Source: Phanerochaete sordida (taxonomy: Eukaryota > Basidiomycota > Agaricomycetes > Polyporales > Phanerochaetaceae). Taken from it: a DNA stretch of 45,183 nucleotides. This document shows, in pieces, positions 30,366-38,763 of the stretch. The position numbers and the translations under genes are program-made. Each line of letters starts with the position of its first letter. Within the stretch, counting starts at the first letter, position 1. The DNA lies in NCBI GenBank assembly GCA_019973155.2, contig BPQB01000141.1:1-45183 (forward strand), given 5' to 3'. The notes under the pieces were generated by a model. The model ran no database searches. It was given only the letters and a program-made list of their open reading frames with translations, and had not been told where the DNA came from.

Positions 30366-31129
30366 ATCCAAATCGCCTCGGCGCCGGCCTTAAGGGCTTT
30401 GGCGTCGTGTGCAGCCTGCTCGTCGCTGTTGCCAGCAGCGGCGGCAGCATTTTTCTACTTATTTCTTGCCTTGCAGGTTCGACCTCGTATGTGCACACCC
30501 CACTAGCTGCATAAGTTAGTTGGGGCACCAAATGGCCAACCAGCTGGCAGCGCTACTCCTGAATAAGGGGAGCGTATGCTGTGTTGCGCAAGTCGGCGGG
30601 GGCCACCAACCCTTGTCGGCGCCAGGCTCTACCCCTCGGCGGGTACGGCTTGGTTTCGAGTTCGGGGGCTTTATTGGGTTCTGGGGACTATGTCGGACGG
30701 CTGAATAAGTCGTTGCGGCATCTTGAGATCCACCTTCTGAGGCCAATTCCTCAGTCGGGTCGGCGTATACCGGCATGGAAATCTTGTTGCCTCTTCCGTG
30801 GCGTAAAAGCGGACCATGCGCTATACTTGGGGGGCCTTCGGGCTAAGCGGTAAAACACTAAACCCCGAGTGCGTGCGGGGCTGCGCCGAATGGCGTGGCA
30901 ACAAAGTTTGCGGCACGGCTGGAACCGTGACCGAGTACCCCCCTTTCCAGACTGCCATCGCGCGTGTGCAGAGAGAAATGGCACGCCGTACCGACTCTAC
31001 CCCGTGCACATCGAGGATCGAACCGCAGCAAGAGGAGGGCTGGTAACCCTCCACGTTTCTGAACATTTCCCTAAGTCGTTCCTGAATAAGGAGCGCCGGC
31101 TAACGCCGCTTTTTGTTTTGTTCACACAG
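30366..31129 (+). other. Long leader of the LTR element
   Basis: About 760 bp with no supported coding frame. Two short hairpins at 30551-30574 and about 31077-31095 carry the same loop (cctgaataagg). A second possible acceptor (cttgccttgcag) ends at 30477. The stretch probably holds signals for RNA folding, packaging or splicing; this is inference. Confidence 0.4.
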
Positions 31130-31138
31130 ACACACGTC

Positions 31139-31924
31139 ATGCCTCGCTTCACCAAGTCCAACTTCTACGCTCGCGACGCCTCCAAGCCTTACGACCTCGC
31201 CAAACGCCTCTCGGTCTCTGCCGAGACCAACGAGAAGATCTACAACGAGGTCAAAGGGAAGCTCGACGAGCGCGCTCGCTACAAGCAGCGCGAGAAGTAC
31301 TTGCTCAAGCGCGCCCAACGCCCGGTCGTCACCACTCCGCTCCCTCGCGAGGAGCAGGACCGCATCAACGAGGAGTTCCAAGAGCGTCTTTGGGCGCTCG
31401 AGGAGGCCTCACGGCTCATGCAGGAGCTGGCGCTGCAGAAGCGCCTGGCTGACCGGATCTCTGAACCCGGTCCGTCCCTGCTCAGCCGCATCGGTCCTGC
31501 CCCCGTTCTCTCCAACAAGGAGATCGAGGAGCAGTACGGCGACCCAAGCAGCACGCTTGGCAAGGTACCCGAGGGGCTACGCATGCAGAAGGATTGGCGG
31601 CTCAAGCGAACCGCCGAGCTCTTCAAACTCTTCAAGGCTGTCGAGACTCGCCTGCGTCCGTTGGGGGAGAACCTTTTCCTCATCGGTCAACACAACCAGG
31701 CGCTCGAGGGTCGGATCTCTAACATGATCAAGGAGTTCGAGGAGTGCTACGACTTCTTCGAGGGAAACAAGGGACAGGTGTTGCTAGAGGGGAAGCAGTT
31801 TCGCTGGGTCAAAGCAGACTTGAATCGTATTAAACATGTATCGTTTGTACACTTCAAGGAGCGCATCATGGAGATAGCCATCGCTCTTGACGCTTTCCCC
31901 TGGCGCTTCAAAGAATGCTGCTAG
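31139..31924 (+). CDS. Extra ORF between the LTR and gag, unknown function
   Basis: 262 codons, from an ATG that lies 10 nt after a good splice acceptor (ttttgttttgttcacacag, with a ggctaac branch site). The product starts MPRFTKSNFYARDASKPYD and is rich in charged helices (KLDERARYKQREKYLLKRAQ, then EEFQERLWALEEASRLMQEL), so a coiled coil is likely in the first half. The end is more hydrophobic (RIMEIAIALDAFPWRFKECC). It has no zinc knuckle, protease or membrane segment and does not look like a second gag by eye. Codon use and the clean frame suggest it is maintained. It could be a captured host gene or an accessory protein; I do not know. Confidence 0.7.
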   Translation: MPRFTKSNFYARDASKPYDLAKRLSVSAETNEKIYNEVKGKLDERARYKQREKYLLKRAQRPVVTTPLPREEQDRINEEFQERLWALEEASRLMQELALQKRLADRISEPGPSLLSRIGPAPVLSNKEIEEQYGDPSSTLGKVPEGLRMQKDWRLKRTAELFKLFKAVETRLRPLGENLFLIGQHNQALEGRISNMIKEFEECYDFFEGNKGQVLLEGKQFRWVKADLNRIKHVSFVHFKERIMEIAIALDAFPWRFKECC

Positions 31925-32075
31925 ACTACCCCCTGCACAAATATTATCCTGCCCTTGACTCGAATTTGCATGCATGACGCTGTGTGAACATAAACATTAA
32001 GAGTTTCCTTACCCTTATTACTGCATAAGTAAAAGGAGATAAGACCGTGCTAACCAAGTCGCTACTACAGAAATC

Positions 32076-33638
32076 ATGGTTTTCACTGTCGACCAGATTC
32101 AACTCAACAACCCGTCGGCTACGATCAACCACACCTTCCTCATCAATGCCCTGAACGAAGTTCAGCTGGACGAACGCGTCCAGCTGAATGGTCAGCTCAA
32201 GACTTGGATCCAAGAATCCATCTACAGGGGCATAACCGAGAACACGACCGCACTACTCTCTGGAGTAACTGATTTCTTCAAGGCTCTCCTTGACGAGATT
32301 AACCCGAGGATGGACAACATCGCCCAGGCGATCAACACGATCAACGCGAACATGTCGGATCCCCAGGTTGTTGACGACCTGGGCGTATCTGTCGGAAGCA
32401 TTGTCACCGACATCGACGATATTCGCGCCGCGGTCACTAATGTCCAGCGACAGCTGAATAGGCTGCCCGCAGACGTGGGATCGATTGGCGGTGGCTCGTT
32501 CAGGCCCAAGGTCTCGCAACCCCCGGTGTTCTCAGGTGAGAAAAACACGATCAAGCTCGACGACTGGCGCAACCTGGTCGAATTATGGAACAAGTCGCAA
32601 GGTATCGTCACGGACAACCAGCGCATCGTCAACGCCCTCTCGCTCGTCAGAGAACCTGCCAACAAGCGCCTCCAGTCGTACTTCAAGAAGAATGCGGCTG
32701 ACGAGGATTTGGGCTCGATTGCGGACTTCTGGAAAGCTCTAGAAGGTACCTACGGTCAACTGGACTCTGCTGGAACGGCCTCGAAGGACCTCGAGAAGTT
32801 GCTCGACAACAAAACTCTCGCACAGAAGGATCTTGTTGCCTTCTCGGTCCAGTTCAAGGTACTCCTCAACAACAGCGACAAACCGTTCTCCGACAAATAC
32901 ATGATCGACAAGCTGCACGGCTTATTGGAAGAGACATTCCGGATGTTTATCCTCGGCAAGGGCAAAGCCAACTGGCCTAAGACCGCCAGCGAGTACGTCG
33001 ACTACCTACTGGTCGCGTACAAGGAGGTCTACCCGCACAAGGCCCAGGATCACATCTTCTCAAAAGGAAACTCGAGCGGTTCCGCATCTGCAAAAGATCC
33101 GAACGCTATGGAAGTCGATGCCGCGAACGCGAACACCAAGAAGGGCAAAGGCAAGGGTAAACAGGCCAACTCCCAGGAGGCGAAACCTGCGGTCACAGTG
33201 CCCTGCGCCATTTGCGTCAGCAACGGCAAGACGGCCCGCGCCAAGACGCATGTCCTCAGCGACTGCTTCGAGCTCAAGAAGAACGACAACAAGGCATCGA
33301 CATCTGGCACCGGCAGCAACAACGGCAAGGCGGGCAAGCCCGCCGGAGGAAATGGAAAGAACAAGCAGGCTCTGGCAGCCAAGAAGAACTCCATTCAGCA
33401 AGTCAAGGCCCGGCTGGCCCAACTCGAGAAGGAGGAGGAGGAACTCAAGAACGGCGACGACGAGGACGTCGTCATTAACGCCGCACGCATCACCGAGTGG
33501 GATGAGGAGGACAATAAGACCTCCAAGGAGACACCAGCGCAGGAACCAGCTGATGAACTGGCAGCTGCGCGTGAACGTCTGAATAAGAAGTTCGGCAAGG
33601 TGTCCGCCCGCAAGGTGGATTTTGTCAGCGACCTGTAG
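32076..33638 (+). CDS. gag: Gag polyprotein
   Basis: 520 codons from an ATG 6 nt after a splice acceptor (gctactacag). Gag forms the particle and binds the RNA. The N-terminal 130 residues are helical. Residues about 150-330 match the retrotransposon capsid pattern (PPVFSGEKNTIKLDDWRNLV, then RVNAL-like and YFKK segments). A lysine-rich stretch leads to CAICVSNGK...HVLSDC near residue 377, a C-x2-C-x11-H-x4-C arrangement. The usual knuckle is C-x2-C-x4-H-x4-C, so this one has a longer loop. A coiled-coil-like tail (KARLAQLEKEEEELKNG) follows. The stop overlaps the start of the pol frame by about 50 nt (33587-33638), with pol in the -1 frame. Confidence 0.85.
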   Translation: MVFTVDQIQLNNPSATINHTFLINALNEVQLDERVQLNGQLKTWIQESIYRGITENTTALLSGVTDFFKALLDEINPRMDNIAQAINTINANMSDPQVVDDLGVSVGSIVTDIDDIRAAVTNVQRQLNRLPADVGSIGGGSFRPKVSQPPVFSGEKNTIKLDDWRNLVELWNKSQGIVTDNQRIVNALSLVREPANKRLQSYFKKNAADEDLGSIADFWKALEGTYGQLDSAGTASKDLEKLLDNKTLAQKDLVAFSVQFKVLLNNSDKPFSDKYMIDKLHGLLEETFRMFILGKGKANWPKTASEYVDYLLVAYKEVYPHKAQDHIFSKGNSSGSASAKDPNAMEVDAANANTKKGKGKGKQANSQEAKPAVTVPCAICVSNGKTARAKTHVLSDCFELKKNDNKASTSGTGSNNGKAGKPAGGNGKNKQALAAKKNSIQQVKARLAQLEKEEEELKNGDDEDVVINAARITEWDEEDNKTSKETPAQEPADELAAARERLNKKFGKVSARKVDFVSDL

Positions 33639-36600
33639 TGGAATGCCGCGTCCTACAGGTAGACAAACAAGAGATACCCATTACCGAGTCTGTGCTGGAC
33701 ACAGATAGAGTAGCAGAGCTTAATGTACAAAACGTTTCTCCAAATAAAAACTCTTCTTTTAAGCTCCCTGTTACTCTGTGGGTATATGGAAAGAAAGCGC
33801 AGGCTACAGCCCTAGTTGATTCAGGGGCCACGACGAGTTTCATCAACCAAAAATTCGTCGAAACTAACAATCTGGTCACTATTAAACTGGCAAATCCGTA
33901 TGAAGTTAAGAATGCGGATGGAACTGAGAATAAAGCAGGCCGAATTACACACGCCCTGCGAGCCTACGTCGAAATTGGAACTCATAAACACGCCCAGTAC
34001 CTACTTGTCACCGACCTGAATGACAAAGATATGTACTTAGGGTATAAGTTCCTGCACAGACACAACCCGGAAATCGACTGGGCCAAAGGCGATTGGCAGT
34101 TCACCAGATGCCCTGAATCATGCAAAGTCTCTAGAAAGGCTGAGAAAATCCAAGCCCTCGACATCGAAATCGGTATCGACGAGGAGCTGGTAGAGCTCTA
34201 CGACGAGCAACCGTGGGACGCTTCCCTCGACGACTATGGCGAGGAGGACAGCGTCCACCACATCAACTGGGTCGATTTAGATCGCCCAGAGGACCGTATA
34301 CAAGCCGAGGCAATTGTTGACGTCCTGGATAAGGACGACGACGACACAGTAGACACCTCGCAATGGAAATCTCAAGTACCAGATTGGGTCCACAAGTTCG
34401 AAAACGTATTCAGCAAGACAAAGTCTGAGCGCATGCCTACCCACAAGCCTTGGGACCATGCTATCGAACTTGAGGAAGGAGCAAAATTGCCCCCAATCGG
34501 GAAAGTGTACCCACTTGACCAGAGACAACGTTCGTCATTCGACGAATGGATCAAGGAGGAACGCCGGAAGGGCTACATCCAGGAGTCAAAGTCACCCATA
34601 GCTGCATCATTTTTCTTCGTGAAGAAGCACGATGGCGGTTTGCGACCATGCATGGACTACAGACCACTCAATGGCATTACGAAGAAGAACCGTTACCCTA
34701 TCCCTCGTATCGCAGATCTTATCGACGCGCTCAGCCAGGCGTCGATATTCACCAAGATCGACCTTAGATGGGGATATAACAATGTCCGCATTAAGGAGGG
34801 CGACGAGTGGAAAACGGCCTTTGTCACAAAGGACGGTCTCTTCGAGGCCAAGGTCATGTACTTCGGTTTCGCAAACGCCCCCGCTACGTTTCAGAACATG
34901 ATGAATAACATCTTCGAGGACCTTATCCGTCAAGGGAAAGTCATGGTATATCTCGACGATATCCTGATATTCGGCAATGACAAGAAAGAACGTCGCCGGA
35001 TAGTCCACGAAGTGTTGCAGCGACTGGAAGACAACGACCTCTTCGCCAAGGCAGAGAAGTGTCTCTTTGAAAAGGACAAACTCGCGTACCTCGGCATGAT
35101 TATCTCACACAATCATGTTGAAATGGACCCTGCCAAGGTTTCCGGTGTAACGGATTGGCCCATACCGACCAAGGTTAAGCACGTACAAGCTTTCCTTGGG
35201 TTCGCGAACTTCTATCGCAGGTTCATCAAGGACTTTGCGAAGATAGCGAAGCCGCTCACAACCCTCACGAAGAAAGATCAACCCTGGGTTTGGGAATCTG
35301 AGCAGCAGAAGGCATTCGACGACCTGAAGAAGGCGTTCACCTCTGCTCCAATCTTACGAATTCCGGACGATGTAAATCCGTTTAGGCTCTCCACCGATGC
35401 TAGTGATTTTGCTATCGGCTCGGTTCTGTCACAACTCGACCCTGAAGATAATCTCTATCACCCAGTCGCATTCCACTCTAAGTCGCTCAACGTTCACGAA
35501 AGAAACTACGAGATCTACGACAAGGAAATGCTGGCTATAATTCGAGGGTTAGAGGAATACAGACACTACCTGGAGGGACATCCCGCAAAATTCGAGATTT
35601 GGTCAGACCACCAAAACTTGACTTATTTTAAGCAAGCCCAGAAATTGTCTCGACGTCAGGCCCGATGGGCACTGTACTTAACGAGATTCTACTTCACACT
35701 TCACCACAAGCCCGGTAAAACAATGGAGGCCGAAGATCCTCTGTCCAGGAGACCAGATCATGAGGAGGGGGTAGAATTCGACAATCGCGACCACATCCTT
35801 CTAAAGCCAGAATTTTTCGCCAATTTGCTTGAAGTTTGCGCGATCGACTCCTCCCACGACACCCCAGTAAACGATGATTTACTGCTCCACGACGTCAAGA
35901 AGGCATTGTTAACCGACGAAGTGACCAAGAACTATCAGTCATTACTCAAATCAGGCCCACGCGAGTTCAAGAAACCGTTGGAGGAATGGAATTTTGAGAA
36001 TGGATTACTACTATTCAGAGGTCACATATATATCCCGAAGGATACAGACGAGGATTTACGTCGACGCGTAACTCAAATGCACCACGACCACCCATCAGCC
36101 GGACATCCAGGCAGATGGAAGACCTACGAACTCTTATCCCGCAACTATTGGTGGCCGGGAATGTCTGTCTTTGTCAAGAAATACGTAGCAGGCTGCGACA
36201 CATGCCAGCGAATGAAGAATCGCACGCAACAGCCCTATGGACCACTCAGGCCCAACAAGGTTCCTCACGGACCTTGGGAAATCATTACCATTGATTTAAT
36301 CACTCAACTCCTACCGTCGAGAGGCAAAAACGCTATCCTAGTCGTTGTATGCCGACTCACCAAGAGAGGACGCTTCTTCGCGATCACCAACGAGTTCTCG
36401 TCCACCGATCTTGCTAGGCTGCTGATGGATAGAGTATATCCTATCCACGGCTTACCCCTGCAAATCATTTCGGATCGAGGTACTCAATTCGCGGCAGAAC
36501 TCTTCCAAGAGTGGTGTAAACTACTGGATATCGAGTCAGCAATGTCCACAGCGTATCACCCTCAGACCGACGGTCAAACGGAACGAGTAAATCAAGTCCT

Positions 36601-37786
36601 GGAGCAATATCTCCGCTGCTTCGTTGATAACTACAATCACGAAGATTGGGTCGACTTCTTGCCTACGGCAGAGTTCGCCTACAACAACGCAGCGCACGAG
36701 AGCACCAAGGAAACTCCTTACTTTTTGGAGTATGGTAGACACCCACGGGCTGGTCCTACGCTCGTCAAGCAAGCCAAGCGCACAGACTTGAACGAGATAT
36801 TCAGACTTAGACAAGACGCCCAAGACAAGGCAAAAGCCGCCCTTCAACTGGCAGCGGATCGCATGAAGTGGTACTACGATCAGTACAAGCAAGAGGTCCC
36901 ATTCAAAGTTGGCAACAAAGTGTTGCTCGACTCAAAGGACTATCAGACCACTCAGCGTTCGCTGACACCGCGGTACCTTGGGCCGTTCGACATCATCGAG
37001 CAGCTCTCACAGGTTACCTTTAAGGTGAAATTGCCTGCGAAATACAGGGCTATTCACCCGGTGTTCCACGCCAGTAAACTCATCCCCTATTCGACACCTA
37101 CCATCGTCGGGCAGAAGCAGGCACCGCCTGAGCCCGAGGAACACGACGGACACACGGAGTACGTGGTCGAGAAAATTCTCAATCACAAAACTACCGGCCG
37201 TGTCAAGGTCAAACACTGGTACCTTGTACGATGGAAAGGTTATGGGCCTGAAGAAGACTCATGGGAACCAGAATCAAATCTGGAAGGCGTCAAGGATCTC
37301 ATCGAGAAATTCCGAAAGGAGATACTCTACCTTGCGCCTGGGAAACTAGAGATACAGCACCTCGATCTCGAGGATACTCTTCAGATCGTACTCGAAGGCG
37401 GAAAACCACCGCATAGAGGCTCCACCGAGGCAGCAGGCTTCGACCTGTATGCAGCAGAAGACACTGTCATTCCGATCGGTACTCGAAAACCCATCAGCTC
37501 AGGCATTCGTATCAGAGTACCCGCAGGGACTTATGGTCGAATTGCACCAAGATCAGGGCTCGCACTCAAAGGCATCGACATTGGCGCAGGCGTAATCGAT
37601 CGGGACTACACTGGCGTGATCAAAATACTACTCCATAACTCAAGCGACCGTGACTTTTTGGTCACAACTGGAGATAGGATCGCCCAATTAATCCTGGAGA
37701 AAATAGCCAATGCACCCATCGAAGTAGTCGATGACTTAGCAGCCACTGAACGCGGCAGGAGCGGGTTTGGATCCACCGGAAAATAA
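33587..37786 (+). CDS. pol: Pol polyprotein with chromodomain and dUTPase
   Basis: The frame is open from 33587, in -1 relative to gag; the first GTG is at 33638, giving up to 1382 residues by that count. Domains in order: protease (VDSGATTSFI near 60), reverse transcriptase (IDLRWGYNNVRI, YLDDILIFG near 438), RNase H (LSTDASDFAIG near 586, then KEMLAI and SDHQNL), integrase zinc domain (HHDHPSAGH...CDTC), catalytic core (ITIDLIT near 885, ISDRGTQFA near 945, DGQTERVNQ near 981), and chromodomain (EYVVEKIL..., WYLVRWKGYGPEEDSWEP near 1173-1225). At the C-terminus comes a full dUTPase with all five motifs: AGFDLYAAE, PRSGLALKG, GVIDRDYTG, GDRIAQLIL and RGRSGFGSTG. dUTPase removes dUTP and could protect the cDNA. 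No stop or frameshift is seen. Expression is probably by -1 frameshift or re-initiation. Confidence 0.9.
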   Translation, partial: EVRQGVRPQGGFCQRPVVECRVLQVDKQEIPITESVLDTDRVAELNVQNVSPNKNSSFKLPVTLWVYGKKAQATALVDSGATTSFINQKFVETNNLVTIKLANPYEVKNADGTENKAGRITHALRAYVEIGTHKHAQYLLVTDLNDKDMYLGYKFLHRHNPEIDWAKGDWQFTRCPESCKVSRKAEKIQALDIEIGIDEELVELYDEQPWDASLDDYGEEDSVHHINWVDLDRPEDRIQAEAIVDVLDKDDDDTVDTSQWKSQVPDWVHKFENVFSKTKSERMPTHKPWDHAIELEEGAKLPPIGKVYPLDQRQRSSFDEWIKEERRKGYIQESKSPIAASFFFVKKHDGGLRPCMDYRPLNGITKKNRYPIPRIADLIDALSQASIFTKIDLRWGYNNVRIKEGDEWKTAFVTKDGLFEAKVMYFGFANAPATFQNMMNNIFEDLIRQGKVMVYLDDILIFGNDKKERRRIVHEVLQRLEDNDLFAKAEKCLFEKDKLAYLGMIISHNHVEMDPAKVSGVTDWPIPTKVKHVQAFLGFANFYRRFIKDFAKIAKPLTTLTKKDQPWVWESEQQKAFDDLKKAFTSAPILRIPDDVNPFRLSTDASDFAIGSVLSQLDPEDNLYHPVAFHSKSLNVHERNYEIYDKEMLAIIRGLEEYRHYLEGHPAKFEIWSDHQNLTYFKQAQKLSRRQARWALYLTRFYFTLHHKPGKTMEAEDPLSRRPDHEEGVEFDNRDHILLKPEFFANLLEVCAIDSSHDTPVNDDLLLHDVKKALLTDEVTKNYQSLLKSGPREFKKPLEEWNFENGLLLFRGHIYIPKDTDEDLRRRVTQMHHDHPSAGHPGRWKTYELLSRNYWWPGMSVFVKKYVAGCDTCQRMKNRTQQPYGPLRPNKVPHGPWEIITIDLITQLLPSRGKNAILVVVCRLTKRGRFFAITNEFSSTDLARLLMDRVYPIHGLPLQIISDRGTQFAAELFQEWCKLLDIESAMSTAYHPQTDGQTERVNQVLEQYLRCFVDNYNHEDWVDFLPTAEFAYNNAAHESTKETPYFLEYGRHPRAGPTLVKQAKRTDLNEIFRLRQDAQDKAKAALQLAADRMKWYYDQYKQEVPFKVGNKVLLDSKDYQTTQRSLTPRYLGPFDIIEQLSQVTFKVKLPAKYRAIHPVFHASKLIPYSTPTIVGQKQAPPEPEEHDGHTEYVVEKILNHKTTGRVKVKHWYLVRWKGYGPEEDSWEPESNLEGVKDLIEKFRKEILYLAPGKLEIQHLDLEDTLQIVLEGGKPPHRGSTEAAGFDLYAAEDTVIPIGTRKPISSGIRIRVPAGTYGRIAPRSGLALKGIDIGAGVIDRDYTGVIKILLHNSSDRDFLVTTGDRIAQLILEKIANAPIEVVDDLAATERGRSGFGSTGK

Positions 37787-37813
37787 TCAGTCTTCTCTCA
37801 GGAGCTCGAATCT

Positions 37814-37823
37814 GAGGAGGGGG
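37814..37823 (+). other. Polypurine tract
   Basis: gaggaggggg lies three bases before the right LTR and would prime plus-strand synthesis. Confidence 0.75.
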
Positions 37824-37826
37824 TAC

Positions 37827-38374
37827 TGTCACAGTTTTCTAATTCCCTACGGTTTTATTCCTTCAAGCGCCCTACATGGGGTTAGGGCTAGGGAGCAGGA
37901 TTGGGATAGACGCACACACGCGCACGCAACACGGTCACGTGACGGTCATGTGCTGGGAACGCTCAGATGGACATTATCTTATCGTTCTGTTATCTTATCT
38001 GGATTAGATAGTGGCATCGGACCAGGGTAGATTAGATAGGAAGGTCTGGAACCTTAGCTGTGTAAGTAGTATAGTGTAAGCGGTCCGGGACGACTCATCA
38101 CTCGGCGAGGACACACCGATTGCTGAGCGTCTTCATCATCATGGAGTAGTCAGCGGCCCGAGGTAGGACGCGTCAGCGCGCGTCAGCCCACAGTGCTAGA
38201 GGTCCCGGGTAGTACCAGGGGTCCTCCCCTCCATGTATATATACCACTCAGAGCTGGGCCTAAGTCCCCAGCATCATCAATCTCTCGTCTTCACACTTGA
38301 CCTACTCGCACCACTTGCACAGTCAAGCCCACCCCACCAGCTACTACAGGTAAGTAGCGGGGTGATCTTTGACA
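37827..38374 (+). repeat. 3' LTR
   Basis: 548 bp, same ends as the left LTR, with two substitutions found by eye. Confidence 0.95.
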
Positions 38375-38379
38375 GGCTA
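38375..38379. repeat. Target site duplication, right copy
   Basis: GGCTA follows the right LTR and matches 29800-29804. Confidence 0.9.
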
Positions 38380-38399
38380 CAAGGAGTATGACAGAGGTA

Positions 38400-38427
38400 T
38401 AGCGCGAGAGATATTTCTCTAGGGCTA
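38400..38427. promoter_or_regulatory. AGAGA/TCTCT palindrome right of the element
   Basis: tagcgcgagagatatttctc then tagggcta, nearly the same as the copy at 29778-29804. If the retroelement is removed, the two form a tandem pair about 48 bp apart, each followed by similar DNA (gggctacaaggagtatgac and gggctacagggatatgac). Confidence 0.65.
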
Positions 38428-38622
38428 CAGGGATATGACGGCAACAGCTGAAGCTTGAAGGTTGGTTCCGCCCAGCGCTCCGCCCGAGCAGGCGTGGGAT
38501 AGTTTTCCCTGTCGTGGAAAGGTCGCGTCGGCAATCCCCGCGTCTCGGTGTGACGCTCCGCCCGCTACTAGACTTCTTGCCCCTGCTATTACACGCACAT
38601 CTGAGTCGGGTTCCGGACGGCG

Positions 38623-38748
38623 CCAGAGAAATATCTCTTGTGCTTTCCAGCTCTTCCATCTCCCTCGCTCGGTCTGAGGCACCAGAGAAATTTCTCTTCT
38701 GCCTTCCAGCTCGCCCGTCTCGCCGTGTACCAGAGAATCGTCTCTTGT
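38623..38748. promoter_or_regulatory. Three AGAGA/TCTCT palindromes before the 927-aa gene
   Basis: Cores at 38623-38640 (agagaaatatctct), 38684-38697 (agagaaatttctct, a perfect palindrome) and 38729-38748 (agagaatcgtctct), each preceded by cc or acc. The first two are followed by cttccagctc or tttccagctc. The last ends about 15 bp before the ATG at 38764. Confidence 0.65.
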
Positions 38749-38763
38749 GCGCCGTTCCCGTCC

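Larger units (their letters stand above)
29805..38374 (+). mobile_element. Complete Ty3/gypsy chromovirus LTR retrotransposon
   Basis: 8570 bp bounded by identical-length LTRs (548 bp), with a 5-bp duplication of GGCTA. Order: LTR, primer site, 262-aa extra ORF, gag, pol (protease, reverse transcriptase, RNase H, integrase, chromodomain, dUTPase), purine tract, LTR. I counted two substitutions between the LTRs (about 0.4 percent), so the insertion is recent. Both large frames are open, so it may still move. The primer site pairs with the likely 5' end of its own RNA, as in Tf1/sushi-type elements. Confidence 0.95.

Noticed and set aside
33638..37786. Retroviral env or a viral origin for the element
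   Set aside because: No envelope-like ORF with signal peptide or membrane segment exists; all parts fit a chromovirus retrotransposon.
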